Positions 45,564 to 58,700 of a stretch of 64,000 nt of DNA are shown piece by piece. The DNA lies in the NCBI GenBank assembly GCA_013368315.1, contig JAACJM010000240.1, positions 1 to 64,000 of the forward strand, read 5' to 3'. This DNA is from Tetrapyrgos nigripes (lineage: Eukaryota > Basidiomycota > Agaricomycetes > Agaricales > Campanellaceae). Under the pieces are notes generated by a model. That model saw nothing but the letters and a program-made list of their open reading frames with translations, was not told where the DNA came from and made no database searches. The position numbers were made by a program, and so were the translations under genes. The number at the start of each line of letters is the position of its first letter. The stretch's first letter is position 1.

Positions 45564-45738
45564 GGTATTTGCCAGCCATTTTTGTGCAGGCATAAATCTC
45601 AAATCTTTCAGAGCAGTTTTTGCAGACTGAACATACCCCATATGGGACCATTTTGAGGCTGGAATTCCATATGGGGTAGTTCCAGTGCTGAGCAGAAGTT
45701 CAAGATTTGAGGTTGCACAAAAATGGATGGCAAATACC
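45564..45738. repeat. 175-bp foldback (MITE-like)
   Basis: GGTATTTGCCA at the left and TGGCAAATACC at the right begin arms of about 80-90 bases that pair imperfectly (shared blocks CCATTTTTGTGCA, CTCAAATCTT and ACCCCATATGG). No clear target duplication. Confidence 0.7.
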
Positions 45739-46789
45739 TAGACTCATTCCCAGTCAGTTGATAATCTCACATGGCCTGGCAGACTTTGAATGGGGCCAAG
45801 ATTCCTAACAGACTGGTATTGTTGGGTGTCATTTTGGGAGCTTGGCATGGGAATTTGAACTTGTAAATATTTTATTTTCACTGCATGTCCAGAGAGCAGT
45901 GAGAGCACTGCGGACGCTAATAGTCGTTTACTCACAGAAAAGAGGTATCTGGAAGTGATATTCATTAGAAGAATGTACTGACATGCGAATGGAATGATTA
46001 TTAGAACTTTTTCTGACCCATATGCAGATTTGGCAAAGTTTTGACAAAGTTGGCAATGAAAGGGTATCAGCGAGAAAAGGGAGTTCAGTAGTCATTCAAA
46101 TAAGAACCTAATAGTGATAGACCATGTCACCATAACCATGAGATGGGATAGATAGGTAGAGAAAGGTCACTGCCTCACACCAAAACCAGCTTTTGGCAAA
46201 GGAATAGGGCCCAATCAAAGGTAACAAATCAGTCAGCAAGTCAAGGATAGCCTCCATTAATGGACAAGCAGGCCATAAGTCAAGTAGTTTCCAGAATCGT
46301 GATGTGTTTTACACTTCAACGGCACAGCGCGTAGGTATCAGCCATTTTGGGTTTTGAAGTCTTCGTTTTTCCAAAATAGACGGCCACAAGAAGTTCCAGA
46401 TATCGTAGCAGACCAGTACAGCAGGAAATCTGTCGACGTTTAAGTGTTGCACAGCAGTTGAGGAGGAAGAAAAGCATTTTGTGACGTTGATGTACACGAG
46501 AGTTTGAGAAACGTTTATAAGTCCTCATTCCCACGCCAAGCTCCCAAAACGACGCCCAAAAGTACCAGCCGTTCTGACGAACTGCAGCCGGAGTTCGAAA
46601 AGAACGGATGGAACCGAGCCTAGCAAATACCCATCGCCGTCCGCTGTGCGTGACACTCTATACAACGGTTTCCATGTGAGGCTGTGACTCTGAGCGTTGC
46701 CGCCTACGCCAGGTACCGGAGATACGCATGTTACACTCCGGTCCTCCATGTGACTGGGTTATATACACCTTACTGTCATCTAGTGCTGT

Positions 46790-47573
46790 CACACCCAGCA
46801 GTAACCAATATTCGCTGGTCAAAGTTAGTTAGGGAACGCTTAGTATCCAAACAAGAATATATTTGCCAGAAATTACATGAAAAGCGTAAAGAATCAGCAC
46901 AATTCGAAAACGTGATTCAATTTATTTAGTCTTCAAACGACTCAGAAACGTAAAGAATGACTACAAGAGAAATTTGTTCGGATGCATAAGCATTCCTAGT
47001 ATGGTATAATCCAAACGTGAATTAGGGATGAAAATATATTGACAACCTTTTCACATTTTTAGGTCCAAAAGTTATTGAGAATGTTACCATTTCTGTACAA
47101 GTATTCTACACCATAGAAAACTTTACGTTGCGCTGACGCTGATGTGACGCTGGGCTTTGTGTCAGCGTCAGCTGAATCCTCGCTGGATTTCTAGTACTCG
47201 AAAACGTAAAGTTTTCTATGGTGTAGAATACTTGTGCAGAAATGGTAACATTCTCAATAACTTTCGGATCTAGAAACGTGCGAAGTTTTTCAATACATTT
47301 TCGTTCCTAATTCACATTTAGATTATGATTTGGTATACCATACTAGGAATGCGTATGCATCCGAACAAAATTCCCTTGTAGCAATTCTTTGCGTTTCTGA
47401 GCTAATTTGAGTCGTTTGAAGACTAAATAAATTTGATCACGTTTTCCAATTGACTTATTGTGTGCTGAATCTTTACGCTTTTCATATAATTTCTGACAAA
47501 TGTATTCTCGTTTGGATACTAAGCGTTCCCTAACTAACTTTTGACCACGGAATATTAGTTACTGCTGGGTGTG
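46790..47573. mobile_element. Large foldback element (784 bp)
   Basis: Arms of about 350 bases (46790-47137 and about 47215-47573) pair along nearly their whole length around a GC-richer 75-base centre containing GCGCTGACGCTGA. Termini CACACCCAGCAGT and ACTGCTGGGTGTG, flanked by TGT on both sides (46787-46789 and 47574-47576). No coding content. A 3-bp duplication with CAC termini would suit a CACTA-like or similar DNA transposon derivative, but that is inference. Confidence 0.8.
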
Positions 47574-47634
47574 TGTTGGTTTCTTCCCTTTTACACGTTC
47601 ATTATGCAAGTGCGAGTACAGTGGGTGAGACAAG

Positions 47635-48093
47635 CTAAGATAATAGACAGTTTGCGCTTTTCGGACGCGACCGAGTGTATTTTTGGGTATACTCTGCTGC
47701 AGCGAATATTCTTCCATGGATATAGTGCTTGTGGGGGGCTATAGAGCTCAGCGGGTCGTTATATGCCCATGAGGGATCAGTCCCAAGCGCAAAACAAGCC
47801 TTATATGCACCGTCATTTTTGGTCGGTCCGAAAAGCGCAACGCGGATTTCGCACGTGGCCGCGTAGCGCAAACTGTCTAATATGCGCCCAACCAGAGGAC
47901 TCAGAGGAGGAACGAGCACCGTAGCGTTGGCTGCGCTCGAAGATGAAGTTGCGACAAGAAAGTGCACGTTCTGCGGAAGGATCAGATTGAATTTGCTGCG
48001 GGGGGCTACAATGATCATATTATGGCAGGTCAGGTTCATCGCGGGTTTGCCAAAATAACAGGTTGACACGTCAGGGAATACCTTAATTGTCAT
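47635..48093 (-). CDS. Unrecognised 152-codon open frame
   Basis: An open frame beside the large foldback. The peptide is of ordinary composition with no membrane segment. I considered an RNase H-like fold for the C-terminal part but see no catalytic residues that would support it. It may be a real small gene, an exon or chance. Confidence 0.2.
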   Translation of the reverse strand: MTIKVFPDVSTCYFGKPAMNLTCHNMIIVAPRSKFNLILPQNVHFLVATSSSSAANATVLVPPLSPLVGRILDSLRYAATCEIRVALFGPTKNDGAYKACFALGTDPSWAYNDPLSSIAPHKHYIHGRIFAAAEYTQKYTRSRPKSANCLLS

Positions 48094-48629
48094 CAGAGTG
48101 ATGTCACGCGCCGCAACTTTGAAGCCCCTAATCGCTGGCGACGCGACTCGACCATTCTCATTTGTACCATCTTGGTCTACTAATATTTCTTAATTAGCCG
48201 GGCATGTAGTCATTATTCTGGGCATCGTACGTCGTGTCGTGCACATCCGGTTGAGTACTTACTACCTCTGGTCCCCTACTGTTTATTTTGATTAGCACTC
48301 ATTCTGTTGGAATAGACTCTATCTGCAATGAGAATGTTGGAGACTGTGTCCTTCTTTACTAGGCAGACCTGAATGGGTTTTGAAGATACAGTCACAGTCA
48401 TGAACAGTAATACAGTCAGTAAGTACACAACGAAAGAGTTGATGATCAGATTCGAAAGCAGGTCAAAGCATAAGCAAAACAAGTACGGTATCACCCAAGT
48501 ATCACCAGCAATTCTTTATATACGCCTTAATGCGATACACTCATCACTCAAAATTGACTTTAGTTCTGGGTATGTCTGTAGGAGCCTGAACCACTTGAGC
48601 TCATTAGCAAATTTCTCGAAACTGAAATA

Positions 48630-49429
48630 TCAGAAGCTCAACTTACAGCTTGGACAGATAGCACGACCACGAAATCCGATAGACACTGGATCATCATTGC
48701 TATGGACCACTGTACTATCAGTCAGCCCCAATCCCCGTGGAGTCTGCCCAACTTGAAGGCCGCTTTGATCGTAAATCTCAAGCCCGTGCTGGAAGCTGAG
48801 AATTGTGTCGACCCTTTTCTTTCGACCTTCTCGTTCAATCGTGCTCTGAAATATCATGATACGTAGGACATTCAAAGTAAGTTAGCTTATGTTAAGGGAT
48901 ACCGCGAATAGCTGAACTTACCATGATACTCGCGGTCAAAGCCTGAGTGTCCTCGTAACAGCGAATGATTCTAGGAATTGCTTTGACGCGATGATATACA
49001 TGGGTATGCATTGAAGCCCAACGGAACATATGTCTGCCAGCTTCTTCTCTCATCAGTGATAGTGTATTTTCGATTCTACAGTGCATTTGATCGAGAGGTA
49101 AGTAAAAAATCTCAAAATAAGAACGACATTCACTCGCACCTCCAGAGGTCCAGTTCATAAGTTCCCCATACAACCGCAGGTATTCCTTCTTCCCGGCAAC
49201 GTTCCAGTGCATCTCGGGTTTGAAAGACAGAGTTGTTCAGTTGGCGAAGAGTTAGGCAAGGATACCGATACCGCAAAAGGAATATTCCCAGAGATAGGAG
49301 CACCATGCTCATGCCTACTGCTGACAGCATTGAAGAAGTTGGAGTAGGTGATTCGAGATCGTTGGGCAACCATTCAAGGTCCAGAGCTGAAGATGCAGTA
49401 GCATGAGATGAGTCAAGATCGTTGTGCAT
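48630..49429 (-). CDS. Small single-TM protein, TM-family copy 5, diverged and intact
   Basis: Exon 1 at 49429-49140, exon 2 at 49075-48922 (154 bases again) and exon 3 at 48845-48630, with GT-AG introns of 64 and 76 bases, give 219 codons plus stop in consistent phase. A membrane segment lies at about residues 38-55 (MSMVLLSLGIFLLRY), followed by the family blocks DALERCREEGIPAVVW, ENTLSLMREEAGRHMFRW and IIRCYEDTQAL. Exon 3 is different from that of copies 1-4: a basic, hydrophilic tail (EREGRKKRVDTIL ... ICPSCKLSF). A donor-like GTAAGT near its end could add another exon. Best-preserved and most diverged member, so the likeliest functional one. Function unknown. Confidence 0.6.
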
Positions 49430-50029
49430 CTGTTCAAGATGTAGACCTTGAATCTACTGGGGCCAAGTACTGATACGCCGGGGGTCCGGGAATCTTAGGA
49501 ATCACGACACACGACTGGTAATATATACTTGAAGTAATCCCACGGTGAAAAAAAGTTTGTACTGCAACAAGTTACATACGCACATAGTGGGTATCGTCAG
49601 TCTGGTTTCACGAGACTACCAAGAGCTTGCAAGTAGCTATTGAACGGGTCGCAGATCCGGAGTATTCATTTAGCTGTACTGGCAGCGGCGTAATACCAAA
49701 TACAAATAAATACTGGTTTCCACAGACCACGACCTGTAAAATAATATGTACTCACTGTCTCAGGCTGACAAAGTTTTTTTCAGCGTGGGACACAAAATTG
49801 TCAATCAGAGCTTTGAATATTTGAATAGTAAACACCTTCATAGAATCCGGTCCCAATGAAGTCATTGTACAAAACGCCAAAGTGCCTGCTCCTACACTTT
49901 CAACATAGGGGTCTGGCTCTGAGAGACTAGCCTGCTCCACCACTGGCATTCTCAAAGGATATCGATAGCCATGTCAACAGTCTCCCAAGATCCGTTTCGT
50001 ACATTGTCACTTTGTCATAATTACCCTTA
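49430..50029. other. Region without a supported gene
   Basis: Short overlapping frames at 49627-49955 only, with no motifs. Confidence 0.35.
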
Positions 50030-50190
50030 TAAGTACCCTCATACCACTGCAGGTATTCCATCTTCCGGATAACGTCGCAGCGCATCTGGAAGCTTCGAAA
50101 AACGAGATCTCCTACCCATATAGGTCTGCATGGGATGTCAGGCGAGGATACTGATAGCCCGAAAGAAATATTTCAAGAGACAAAAGACAC
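50030..50190 (-). pseudogene. TM-family remnant (copy 7)
   Basis: Minus-strand fragments DALRRYPEDGIPAVV and, in another frame, YQYPRLTSH correspond to DALERCREEGIPAVVW and YRYPCLTL of exon 1 in the intact copies. They are in different frames and exon 2 is missing. Confidence 0.55.
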
Positions 50191-50760
50191 GAAGTGAGAG
50201 ATCAAATTCGCAGCTAGCGCAGCGATCGGTGGGCAAGTTGACAGTAAGTTTCTGAAAGCGGGCCAATGATAGATGCTTGAAATATGTATACAAATTGAAG
50301 GGAGAGAACAGGAATCAGACAAATACATAAAGCCTACATACAATCGACCATTTTTAACTCAACTCCTTCCTTCCGATTCCATGACCCAGTTCACCATCAT
50401 CAGCAAAAGCCCAGTTACCAATAAAGGCGTTTGGGTCCTTGCTTTCGCTGTCAAGTATTTAGACATGAATCAATGATTTTTAAACCTTTGAAAGGTTCAA
50501 AAATGACTGTTGATCCTACACCCACAACCAGCTCTTTTTTATAAAAGCCCTGCCAAATATCCTAGGGCCAAGACAGAGATTCATATGACTGGTACTTTGG
50601 ACAGTCCATCTCTCTCCCAAGACTTCCAAACTTGGCTTTAGCGTCACAATCAGCTTGGACAGCTACTTTCCAAAACAAGTATCTCGTTGTTCTGTGTACT
50701 AGACAGACGTAGTGGTATGCACTGTAAAATTTACTTGACCAAGCGCTGCAAACTTGGTAT

Positions 50761-51622
50761 TGTAGCAGGGCTTTGAGCCCTACTCATAGACATTCGTTTT
50801 CCCTTTCTTTCTCTCATAATCTCTTTCCTTTTCGTCCGTCTCGAATGTTCCCACTCTATGTCCAAAAAGACCTACTTCTTCCTTCCCCTATCCGTCTCTT
50901 TTCAACTTCTTTGATCGACTTCTTTCCGACGCCTTATCTAAGCCCAAAGTGTTCGACCCGTCCCTCGCACCACGCCTTGAGCAAGCGTGTAGGGTCTGGG
51001 GTCCCCTCTTTGTGTTGAACAGTCGTCTGACGGAGTTCTGACACTGACGGTGGAGGACAAGGCGATGGAGGATTAGATCTATTTATTCTAACATGGGCAG
51101 TGTAGCTACTCAAGTTCTGGACTCTACTTTTCCGATTCTTTTCTTCTTCTTCTTATTTACAACGTTGATTAATCATTACTCACTTCCGCATTCATACCTT
51201 ACTCTTTCCTATATCGATGCACTCGACTCACTAGAACTCTATCTTGTATTCCTGTACTCCATTTAGTTATATTTCGTACCTACTACAGGCACTGGGGTGC
51301 GCAGTATTTAGATACGACATTTAGTTTGTACGACGTTTAGTTTGTAATGAATATCTCTCTCTCTGCCCAACTTTGAACCCCACTTTCTGAGCCTGAGCCT
51401 TCACTTGCTTTCTGAGCCCCTTTCCCTTGAATCCTTGAGCCTTGATCTACTCTGAGCCCTTCACTTGAGCCCATTTTTTCCTTCTCTTCACATCTTCCAT
51501 GTACGTACTTAAGCCAACGCGCTTTCATTGTCACATGGTCGCTGTCTTTCTCGCTTACATCCTGTCATCGATACTCGACCGTTAACTCCAGTGTCTTCCG
51601 CTAGACACGCATCTCCCCTATA
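50761..51622 (+). mobile_element. Solo LTR, family 1, copy 2
   Basis: Second copy of the LTR at 4012-4852 (TGTAGCAGGGC to CTCCCCTATA), 862 bases including a 15-20-base internal duplication near 51320. Flanked by GTAT at 50757-50760 and 51623-51626. Differences from copy 1 are mostly transitions, many at CpG. The unique sequence to its left (50191-50756) shows no gene. Confidence 0.75.
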
Positions 51623-52315
51623 GTATTACAAATGAAAAGAATTTCGCATAAATACACAATTGTCCATCGTCAGTCCTTTGTGGAAGCGAGAAAAGGAGCA
51701 AAGTGGACAAGGAGTGGACGGCCTGTGTAAAAAAAGCTCATCACTTATTTTGAAGGGGGACCTGTGCAAAAAAGGACAGAAACTTTGGAAATTGGTCCAA
51801 CCTGCATGAAAAACCATAAAAATTGCTGAAAAAGGGTCAACCTGCGAAAAAAAAGCCACTTTGGAATTTTTGGACAGTATTATTGCCATACTCGCTGCAG
51901 CCATTACTTCATATGTTCTGGTTGTGGTTGGGTTTGTAAGGGAGGCATGGAAATTTATGGGTCTATTCATGGGTCTTGGCTAAGGTTCTGCCAGCTTGGC
52001 CACCATTGGTCCCCGTGGTGTTGAGGGTTTGAGACATCGGTGTGTTTCACAACCTGTATAGTATTATTCGTGTTTTCAATTGTTCAAACTAATATGCTCA
52101 TCTTCTAGGCATCTAATTGTGCTACTTTGCTCTGGGTTGACTGTTGTTCCTGTCCTGGTAAACCAGTCATGTAGTCGGTACGTCATGGTGGTCTTCAATC
52201 TATCTTTCATGGGGCTTACGGCGGGTACTTTGATATAGGCATGTATCCTAAGAATTACAATAGAAGCTAAATCTGACCAACATAATAACCGTCCGTGTGC
52301 TTCAAATCTGTACTC

Positions 52316-53509
52316 CATGAACCACACATCCTTGCCCAACTCGCTCTTCTTCAGCCCTACCAATCGCCTTCCTGGTAGATAATCCAGTCTGGTACCACCT
52401 CTGCCACATCTTCTCCCTCCCGCATCACTTTCACTATCCAGAGGTACCGATGTCAGTAACCTCAACAACTCCACTATCGTTACCAGAACGTCCCATACTG
52501 TCACGTAGTCCATTCCCGAGAAATGCACCATTATGGCCAAGGCAGCTCTGGCTGTACCACCATCACTGACGGTAATGGTGGACCTGTTGCTGGTACAGCC
52601 AGATACCACTGTTACAAGGCCGAATGAAATGAGGATGAGTTGTTTACACTCCCTTTCTGCTTCTGGCTATGTTCTTATGTTCCCGACTTCTTCCCTCTGA
52701 TTTTCCCAAGGTTGATCATCTGTTCACCTGTTCACCCCTTGGGTTGTGTTTCAGAGCAATAAAGCTGGATATTTCTTCCTTGTTCTGCTCATGATGCTGA
52801 CTGGAACTTCTCTGCTTTGTTGCTCTGGTGCAATTATTCTCACCTATCAACTCCGGATATTGATTACAGGTCAATTCTGCCTATTGACTATGGCTCAAAG
52901 TCATTTATCTATCGTGGCTTCTTGTCTCTCCACTATGGCCCAACATCATTTATTTTTTGCTGCCCAACATCTCATAACTATGCCCTCTCGACGTCGTCCA
53001 CATTACAGGCTTGAGGCCTTGTACTTGCCATGCATTAGGGTTGGCCCACAACCACTTCATAACTGCATTGCTCCTTCACCCTGTAACCCAAGCTGTCATG
53101 ACAACATGCGCAAGTCAATGTCTAGCCCAGACCTGGACCCCAACTGAAGGAATGGGTCGACTTGAGAGGGAAGAGGATACTGTAGAGGTTTGATAGTTTG
53201 AGAGGTGTTGATGACAGCACATGCACTTCATTATTTGTATTGGAATTTTGACGCTGGTGCATGGGCCACGCTGAGGACGATTGGGATGAGAATGAGGGTA
53301 GTGAGAATGAAGGTTGCTGCAACCTTGCAGTTGGATGATACCCAATGGCATTGTCCTCCACCAAAAGGTGTACGGGAAGGTGCTGAATGAGATTTGTTGG
53401 GATGCCCGAAGTACTCATGTTGGCAGTAGTGGTCAGGGTTCGAAGTCTTTGCTGGTATTTGCTGCCTTTCATTTAGCACAGTAAGGATGGGCCATGGTTG
53501 CAGATGTAC
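52316..53509 (-). pseudogene. DUF6699-type gene D, decayed and interrupted
   Basis: The N-terminal part (from ATG at about 53496, MAHPYCAK then TGA) and the linker lie at 53061-53509. The DUF6699-like block (DYVTVWDVL, TRLDYLPGRRLVGL, KDVWFMEY) lies at 52316-52609. A 441-bp solo LTR separates them. Further frame changes are visible relative to copy B, including losses in the linker near 53155. Nonfunctional paralogue of B. Confidence 0.75.
52610..53050 (-). mobile_element. 441-bp solo LTR in DUF6699 gene D
   Basis: TGTTACAAGG to GGCCCACA with a perfect 5-bp duplication ACCAC at 52605-52609 and 53051-53055. Copy B lacks it. Orientation is arbitrary, since no internal domain is present. The open frame 52746-53147 overlapping it is not a gene. 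Confidence 0.8.
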
Positions 53510-53575
53510 CTACATGTGTCATACAGTCTGGGGTCTGCTTCGTTTGCCTCAAGCTAAGATAGCCTTCGTTGTCAT

Positions 53576-53859
53576 TGTTGAATTGGTGAATTAGTAAGCA
53601 GCCATCAACATTAGATTAGATAATGATAGGATAAGAATCTAGTTACTTACGCTTACTGTACATCATAAGTTCTTAGATAAGTAGTTGCATGTACTATCTA
53701 GAACAGTATAAAAGGGCTCATAGTTTGCCCTCTAGGAATAAGGATTTCTCCTACATCTCATCGCTCATAACCTCTAACAAACTGCTCTAACAAGCACTTT
53801 TACATCCCCAGGTAAGTATGCAGTTGCCGCTACATATTTAGAACATAGCCTGCTCAAGC
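53576..53859 (+). repeat. 5' LTR of the Copia element
   Basis: Starts TGTTGAATTGG. A TATA-like GTATAAAAGG lies at 53707. The final bases read TCAAGC where the 3' LTR has TCAACA. The following CCTGGCAGCTG may hold the primer-binding site, but I cannot match a tRNA. Confidence 0.9.
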
Positions 53860-54129
53860 CCTGGCAGCTGTCCTAGACTGCGTAATACCTGGTAGCGCCC
53901 TTAGTGGCTGCAAGATGTCGCCCTCAGTGGCAGATGTTCTTTACATGCGCCTTATTGGCAGCTGTATGTGCTCATCAGCACCTTCATGGCTGCAAGCTGA
54001 TATAATGCACACTAGTGTGCTAGCCACAGCTTTCCATTTATTTTATGGCACGTCCTTAACGCCACCGCTTATCTTGCATATAGGATGTTATGCTGACAGT
54101 TGATTCTATCCCCAGATCACATTTTGAAA

Positions 54130-55760
54130 ATGTCTTCTGGATCAAGCTTCATGTCCACCATTCCAGAACTCACAGGACCGAACTATATCCTTTGGTCCAG
54201 CAAGTCCAAATCTTGGCTCCAATCTCAGGGCATTGCTTATGTCCTCAAAACTCCTCGTCCTGGATCTATTGAGATCACCAGTGCTCCAGCTGCCCCAGCT
54301 GCTCCTGCTGGTACCACTGCCAGTGCAGCTGCTGATGAATCTTCTCCCATGCAATTCATCACTGCCACCAGCAGTGACACTGCTGATTGGGACAAGGACA
54401 ATGACAAAGCCATGTCACCCAAGCTATTGGCATCAAACTCGAAGAAATCGAGACTGCCAAAGAGATGTGGGCTACTCTTAAGAATCTCTATGGTAAGCCT
54501 GGAGCTGCTGAAAATTTTCAGAACTTCAAACGGGCTATGAACGTTGAGATTCCGTGCAACGCTCATCCTGACGCTGCTATCAATCTCATCAAAATGTACC
54601 TCACTTGTATTAATAATGCTGGTGAAAACACGGAGATCCCCATGTACCTTCAGTACATGATTGTTATCAACAAACTCCCTGCAGACATCTATCCTTATGT
54701 CATTGCCCAGGAAACTGAAGATGACATCGATGCTTTCGAAACAGGCTCTCTTGACGCTCTACGTACCACTGTCGTAAATGCCTGGAAATCTTGTGGTGGA
54801 AAGAAACCTCAATCTGCTAATGCCACCAAAATCACAGCCATCAGACATAAGGGCAAAGCCCCTGTCTTCGAGGAACAGCAGCAGCAGCACTGTAATGGCA
54901 GCAGCAGCACTTGGAGAGACAAAGGCCATGGACGTGGCAACTGGCAAGGCCACGAAAAACGCGCCAGTGAACAGACATGCCAGAAGCACCAAGCCCAGAG
55001 TATGTGTCCCAATAATTCAGGACACTCTCACATCATACATGCAATGAAGTTTTTCAAGGAAACTCCGACCATCACAGTCAAAGAGCCTTCAACCAAAGAT
55101 GTGTGTAAACCCTTCTTTACTGAGTCAGAAAAGCCTTTTGACAGATTTTTCTCATCTGTCCAGAATGCCTTTAAAACCACTCGTGATAATGGGATTAAGC
55201 CAACTGGTGAGCTCCTCAAAGACCTTGAACTAGAAAACATGTCTCATTCTGAAGCCTCTACTTCTACCTCTACCTCTTGTCCCATTCCCCATCCTTCTGA
55301 AATTCTTGACAGTCGTTCCCTCATGGAACAAATTTATTGGCACAACCTCGTTGCCCCATATCCTGAGGGCTTCCATCCTTCTGTCTCTGACGCAGCCCAT
55401 GACACCAACCTCTGGTTTGCCAATGACAACAGCAAACCTGTTTCTGATGGTTGGGGTGCCACAAATTGGGGAAACTCAAAACAACGGGAGGTGTGGAACA
55501 ACTTCGGGTCGATGAAGGACAAGTGCATGGGAACGGACAATGACACCAAAATGGCTGAGGAGGACGATCAGATCTCTGACAGCATCATCTCCAACACAGG
55601 CAGTATAGACTCAACAGAGTTCCAAAAGGAAAAGGAGGAGTCCACCAAGCACCTCAGAATGTGGGAGGCTGGTCTTGTTGACATGGCTCCAACAAGGAGA
55701 ATGTTGACCTCAACCCCAGAACACTTGAGGAGCGTCTTCAGGAGGTCAATGATGAAATGA
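54130..55760 (+). pseudogene. gag: Copia gag
   Basis: Starts MSSGSSFMSTIPELTGPNY (typical Copia gag opening: ELTGPNYxxW). The frame shifts near 54410, after which QAIGIKLEEIETAKEMW and the helical gag part continue to about 54790. A Gln-rich stretch and a degenerate Cys/His segment follow where a zinc knuckle would be expected (54850-55030), but no clean CX2CX4HX4C is seen. A long acidic, Ser/Thr-rich tail to 55760 follows, with another frame change near 55700. Confidence 0.8.
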
Positions 55761-58700
55761 CCTGCAGGTGGTGCGTGGGGGAGTTCAACAGGGAGTACAA
55801 CGAGGGGCTGGAAGAGATCGATGGGGACCTCGACCAGATGAGTGCCTCCAATTCATTGGGGTGGAGCCAGGCACAATCAGTAACACTGTTATTCGAGGAA
55901 ATCTCCACGAGCCCCGATGCTTCCAACTCAGATGTCGACGAGGATGCTTACAACATGCCGGACCTCAAACCAGTGTCGAATTCTCCAGACGCAGACGTTA
56001 TATCCCTCGGGTCTGACTCTGAGGAGATGATAACTGAGGGTTGGAATGATGGCGGGTACTACAGGTACGCCGCACCCTCTTTCTCTTCCATTGTGAATAG
56101 AGTATCTGACACATCCCATACAGTGCAGATGATGAGCCTGGTCACATGTAATTTATCATTGAAACATGCTTGTAACATATTTATACATACTGCTCCTCTG
56201 GGTTCTTTGAACCCCTCTATTTATAATGTACCCAATATATTATGTCCCTGTGGGGCTCATTATTCATCTTGTGTGAATTGCAAAGGAAAGAATACTCTCA
56301 TCAACCAGAAACATTATGACAATGCCTGGTTACTCGACTCTGGTGCATCTGCACATTACACTTTTGACTTAACCGACTTTGTTGAGTCACACAAAGTTGA
56401 TCCAATCTCCATTCAAACTGCAAATGGAGTTACAAAGACAAACACCACTGGTACTGTCATAATACAACAAGGGTCTCGCTATTTCAAAATAAGCCCTGTG
56501 TACTATGTCGCTGATCTTAATCAAAGGTTACTGTCACTCAGTACATTCTTACATTCAGACAGAGTAACTGCTCATGGATAAGACAAAATGATCATGCTCA
56601 AGAAGTATGACAAAGTGTCAGATACAGATGGAGTTGTAGCGCATTGTCACTGGTTGACATTTACCAAATGAGCACTGGAAGACACTATTTACTATCTTCC
56701 TCACACCAAAACAAATGTTGCCTCCATGGCAGACGCTATGATTTACAAAATCAATTTTGACTTGATGCATCAACACACAGGTCACCCTTCTTGTGATGTC
56801 CTCAAACATCTTTGAACACATACCGATGGTTGGCCAGAAATCAATATTCCTAAAGAATCTCCACTCTGCTGCAGATGTCTCAAAGGCAAGACACCACAAC
56901 AAGTTTACACACCATCAGAAAGATGGGCTACGCATCCCTTTCAGTTAATTCACTCAGATCTTAAAGAATTCCCCATCAAATCATACAGAAAATTCAATTA
57001 TATGATAATCTTTTTGGATGACTTTACTTCTAATGCATGGGCAGTACTGTTGAAAAACAAGAAAACACCCATTCAAGCAACTCACCAATGGCTTGCCATG
57101 GTTGAGAACCAATACAAGATGAAAGTTGAACAATGGATGTCTGATGCAGGGGGAGAATATACCAAAGGTGCCTTTCAAGATATGTTGAAAGACAAAGGCA
57201 TCAAGATCCTTCAAAGTGCACCATACATCCCCCAACAAAATGGTTGTGCAGAGCGCCTTATGCATACAATAATGGATAAGGCTGAAGCAATGTGCAAACA
57301 CACGTGTCTTCCTGACAGCTGGTGGGAATTTTGTGTTATACATGCAGTACATCTGTATATGCACACTCTGTTGTGGCGACATGAATGGATAATGCCTTAT
57401 GAAGTTCTTGAAAAAGAAAAGCCACGTATGGATCATTTATGTGTACTTGGCTGTGGAGCTTATGTTTACATTCTGGAGAAAGTTCGAAAGAACAAACTCA
57501 CTTCAAAGTCAGAACTTATGACCTAGGCATGGCGACAGCTAAACCAGCCACACAGGACTGCAGCCACAGAACCACAGGGTCCCAGTCCTAGTTCCACAGG
57601 ACAAAGTGACTCAGGAGACACTGATGAAGGTCTCAGGCCACAAACGTCCACATCAGATGATGAGAACTCTGCATCTAATACAGATGAGAACGACAATCTT
57701 TATGAAGATCAGGCACAACTATGCTGGGAAGGGGGAGTACAGTTAATAAATCTCTTGCTTAACAATGCAATTGAATCTAAATCTCCCTGCAAATGGACAC
57801 TCTGAGAAATATCGCTCTTACCAAACAAAGAGCAAGAGGAATGGAAGATCGTTTGCTGTGAAGAACTAGAGGTACTTCACAGGTGTGGAACCTTCCAACT
57901 CGTAGATTGTCCTAAGAACAGGAAAGTCATAAAAAACTGATGGGTCTTTGACATCAAAACTGACTCATCATTAAAGGTTTCTCACAGATTGAAGGTTTAG
58001 ACTTCGATCAAGTCTTCTCTCCAGTTGTTCACTTTGAGACAGTGCGCCTTATCTTCGCATTGGCAGCCCTCAATAATTGGCACATCTCAGGTGTCGATGT
58101 CCGTAGTGTCTACTTATATGGCATACTCAAAGAAGAGATCTACATGGAACAACTGGAAGGTTTTATAGAACCTGGAAAAGAGCACAAAGTCATCCAGTTA
58201 CTTTGTGCTCTATATGGACTTGGTGGAAAGGTCTTGATAAGTCCATGGCAGAACTTGGTTTCAAGTGAATCAATTCTGATGCCAGAATCTTTGTATATAA
58301 CAAAAACAGTCGCATTGTCATTGCCATTGTTTATGTTGATGATGCCCTATTCTGTGGAGCAAACAGACAGTTAGTTCTCAAACTAAAAGCAAAATTTATG
58401 AAGGAATGGGAATGCAGGGATCTTGGCGATGCCAAAGAATTTCTTAGGATGAACATCGTCAGGAAAGGCAGCAAGATCTATCTCGATCAATGCACTTACC
58501 TCGAGAAAGTACTCAAACAATGTGGTATGCAAAATGCGAAAGCTTCTGCCACTCCATTACCTGCAAGATATTATCCTATCAAAAATGACTCTCCAGTCGA
58601 TCCTGTTCTTCATCAGAGATACCAAACAGTCATACATTGCCTTCGCAGTATCCAAAATGGCACAGCATTCAGCAAACCCTTCAGTTGATCATTTAAACAA

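Noticed and set aside
21322..53509. Classical RIP (CpA-to-TpA) as the decay mechanism
   Set aside because: The changes noticed by eye are mainly at CpG, and CpA dinucleotides remain common; a count would be needed to say more.
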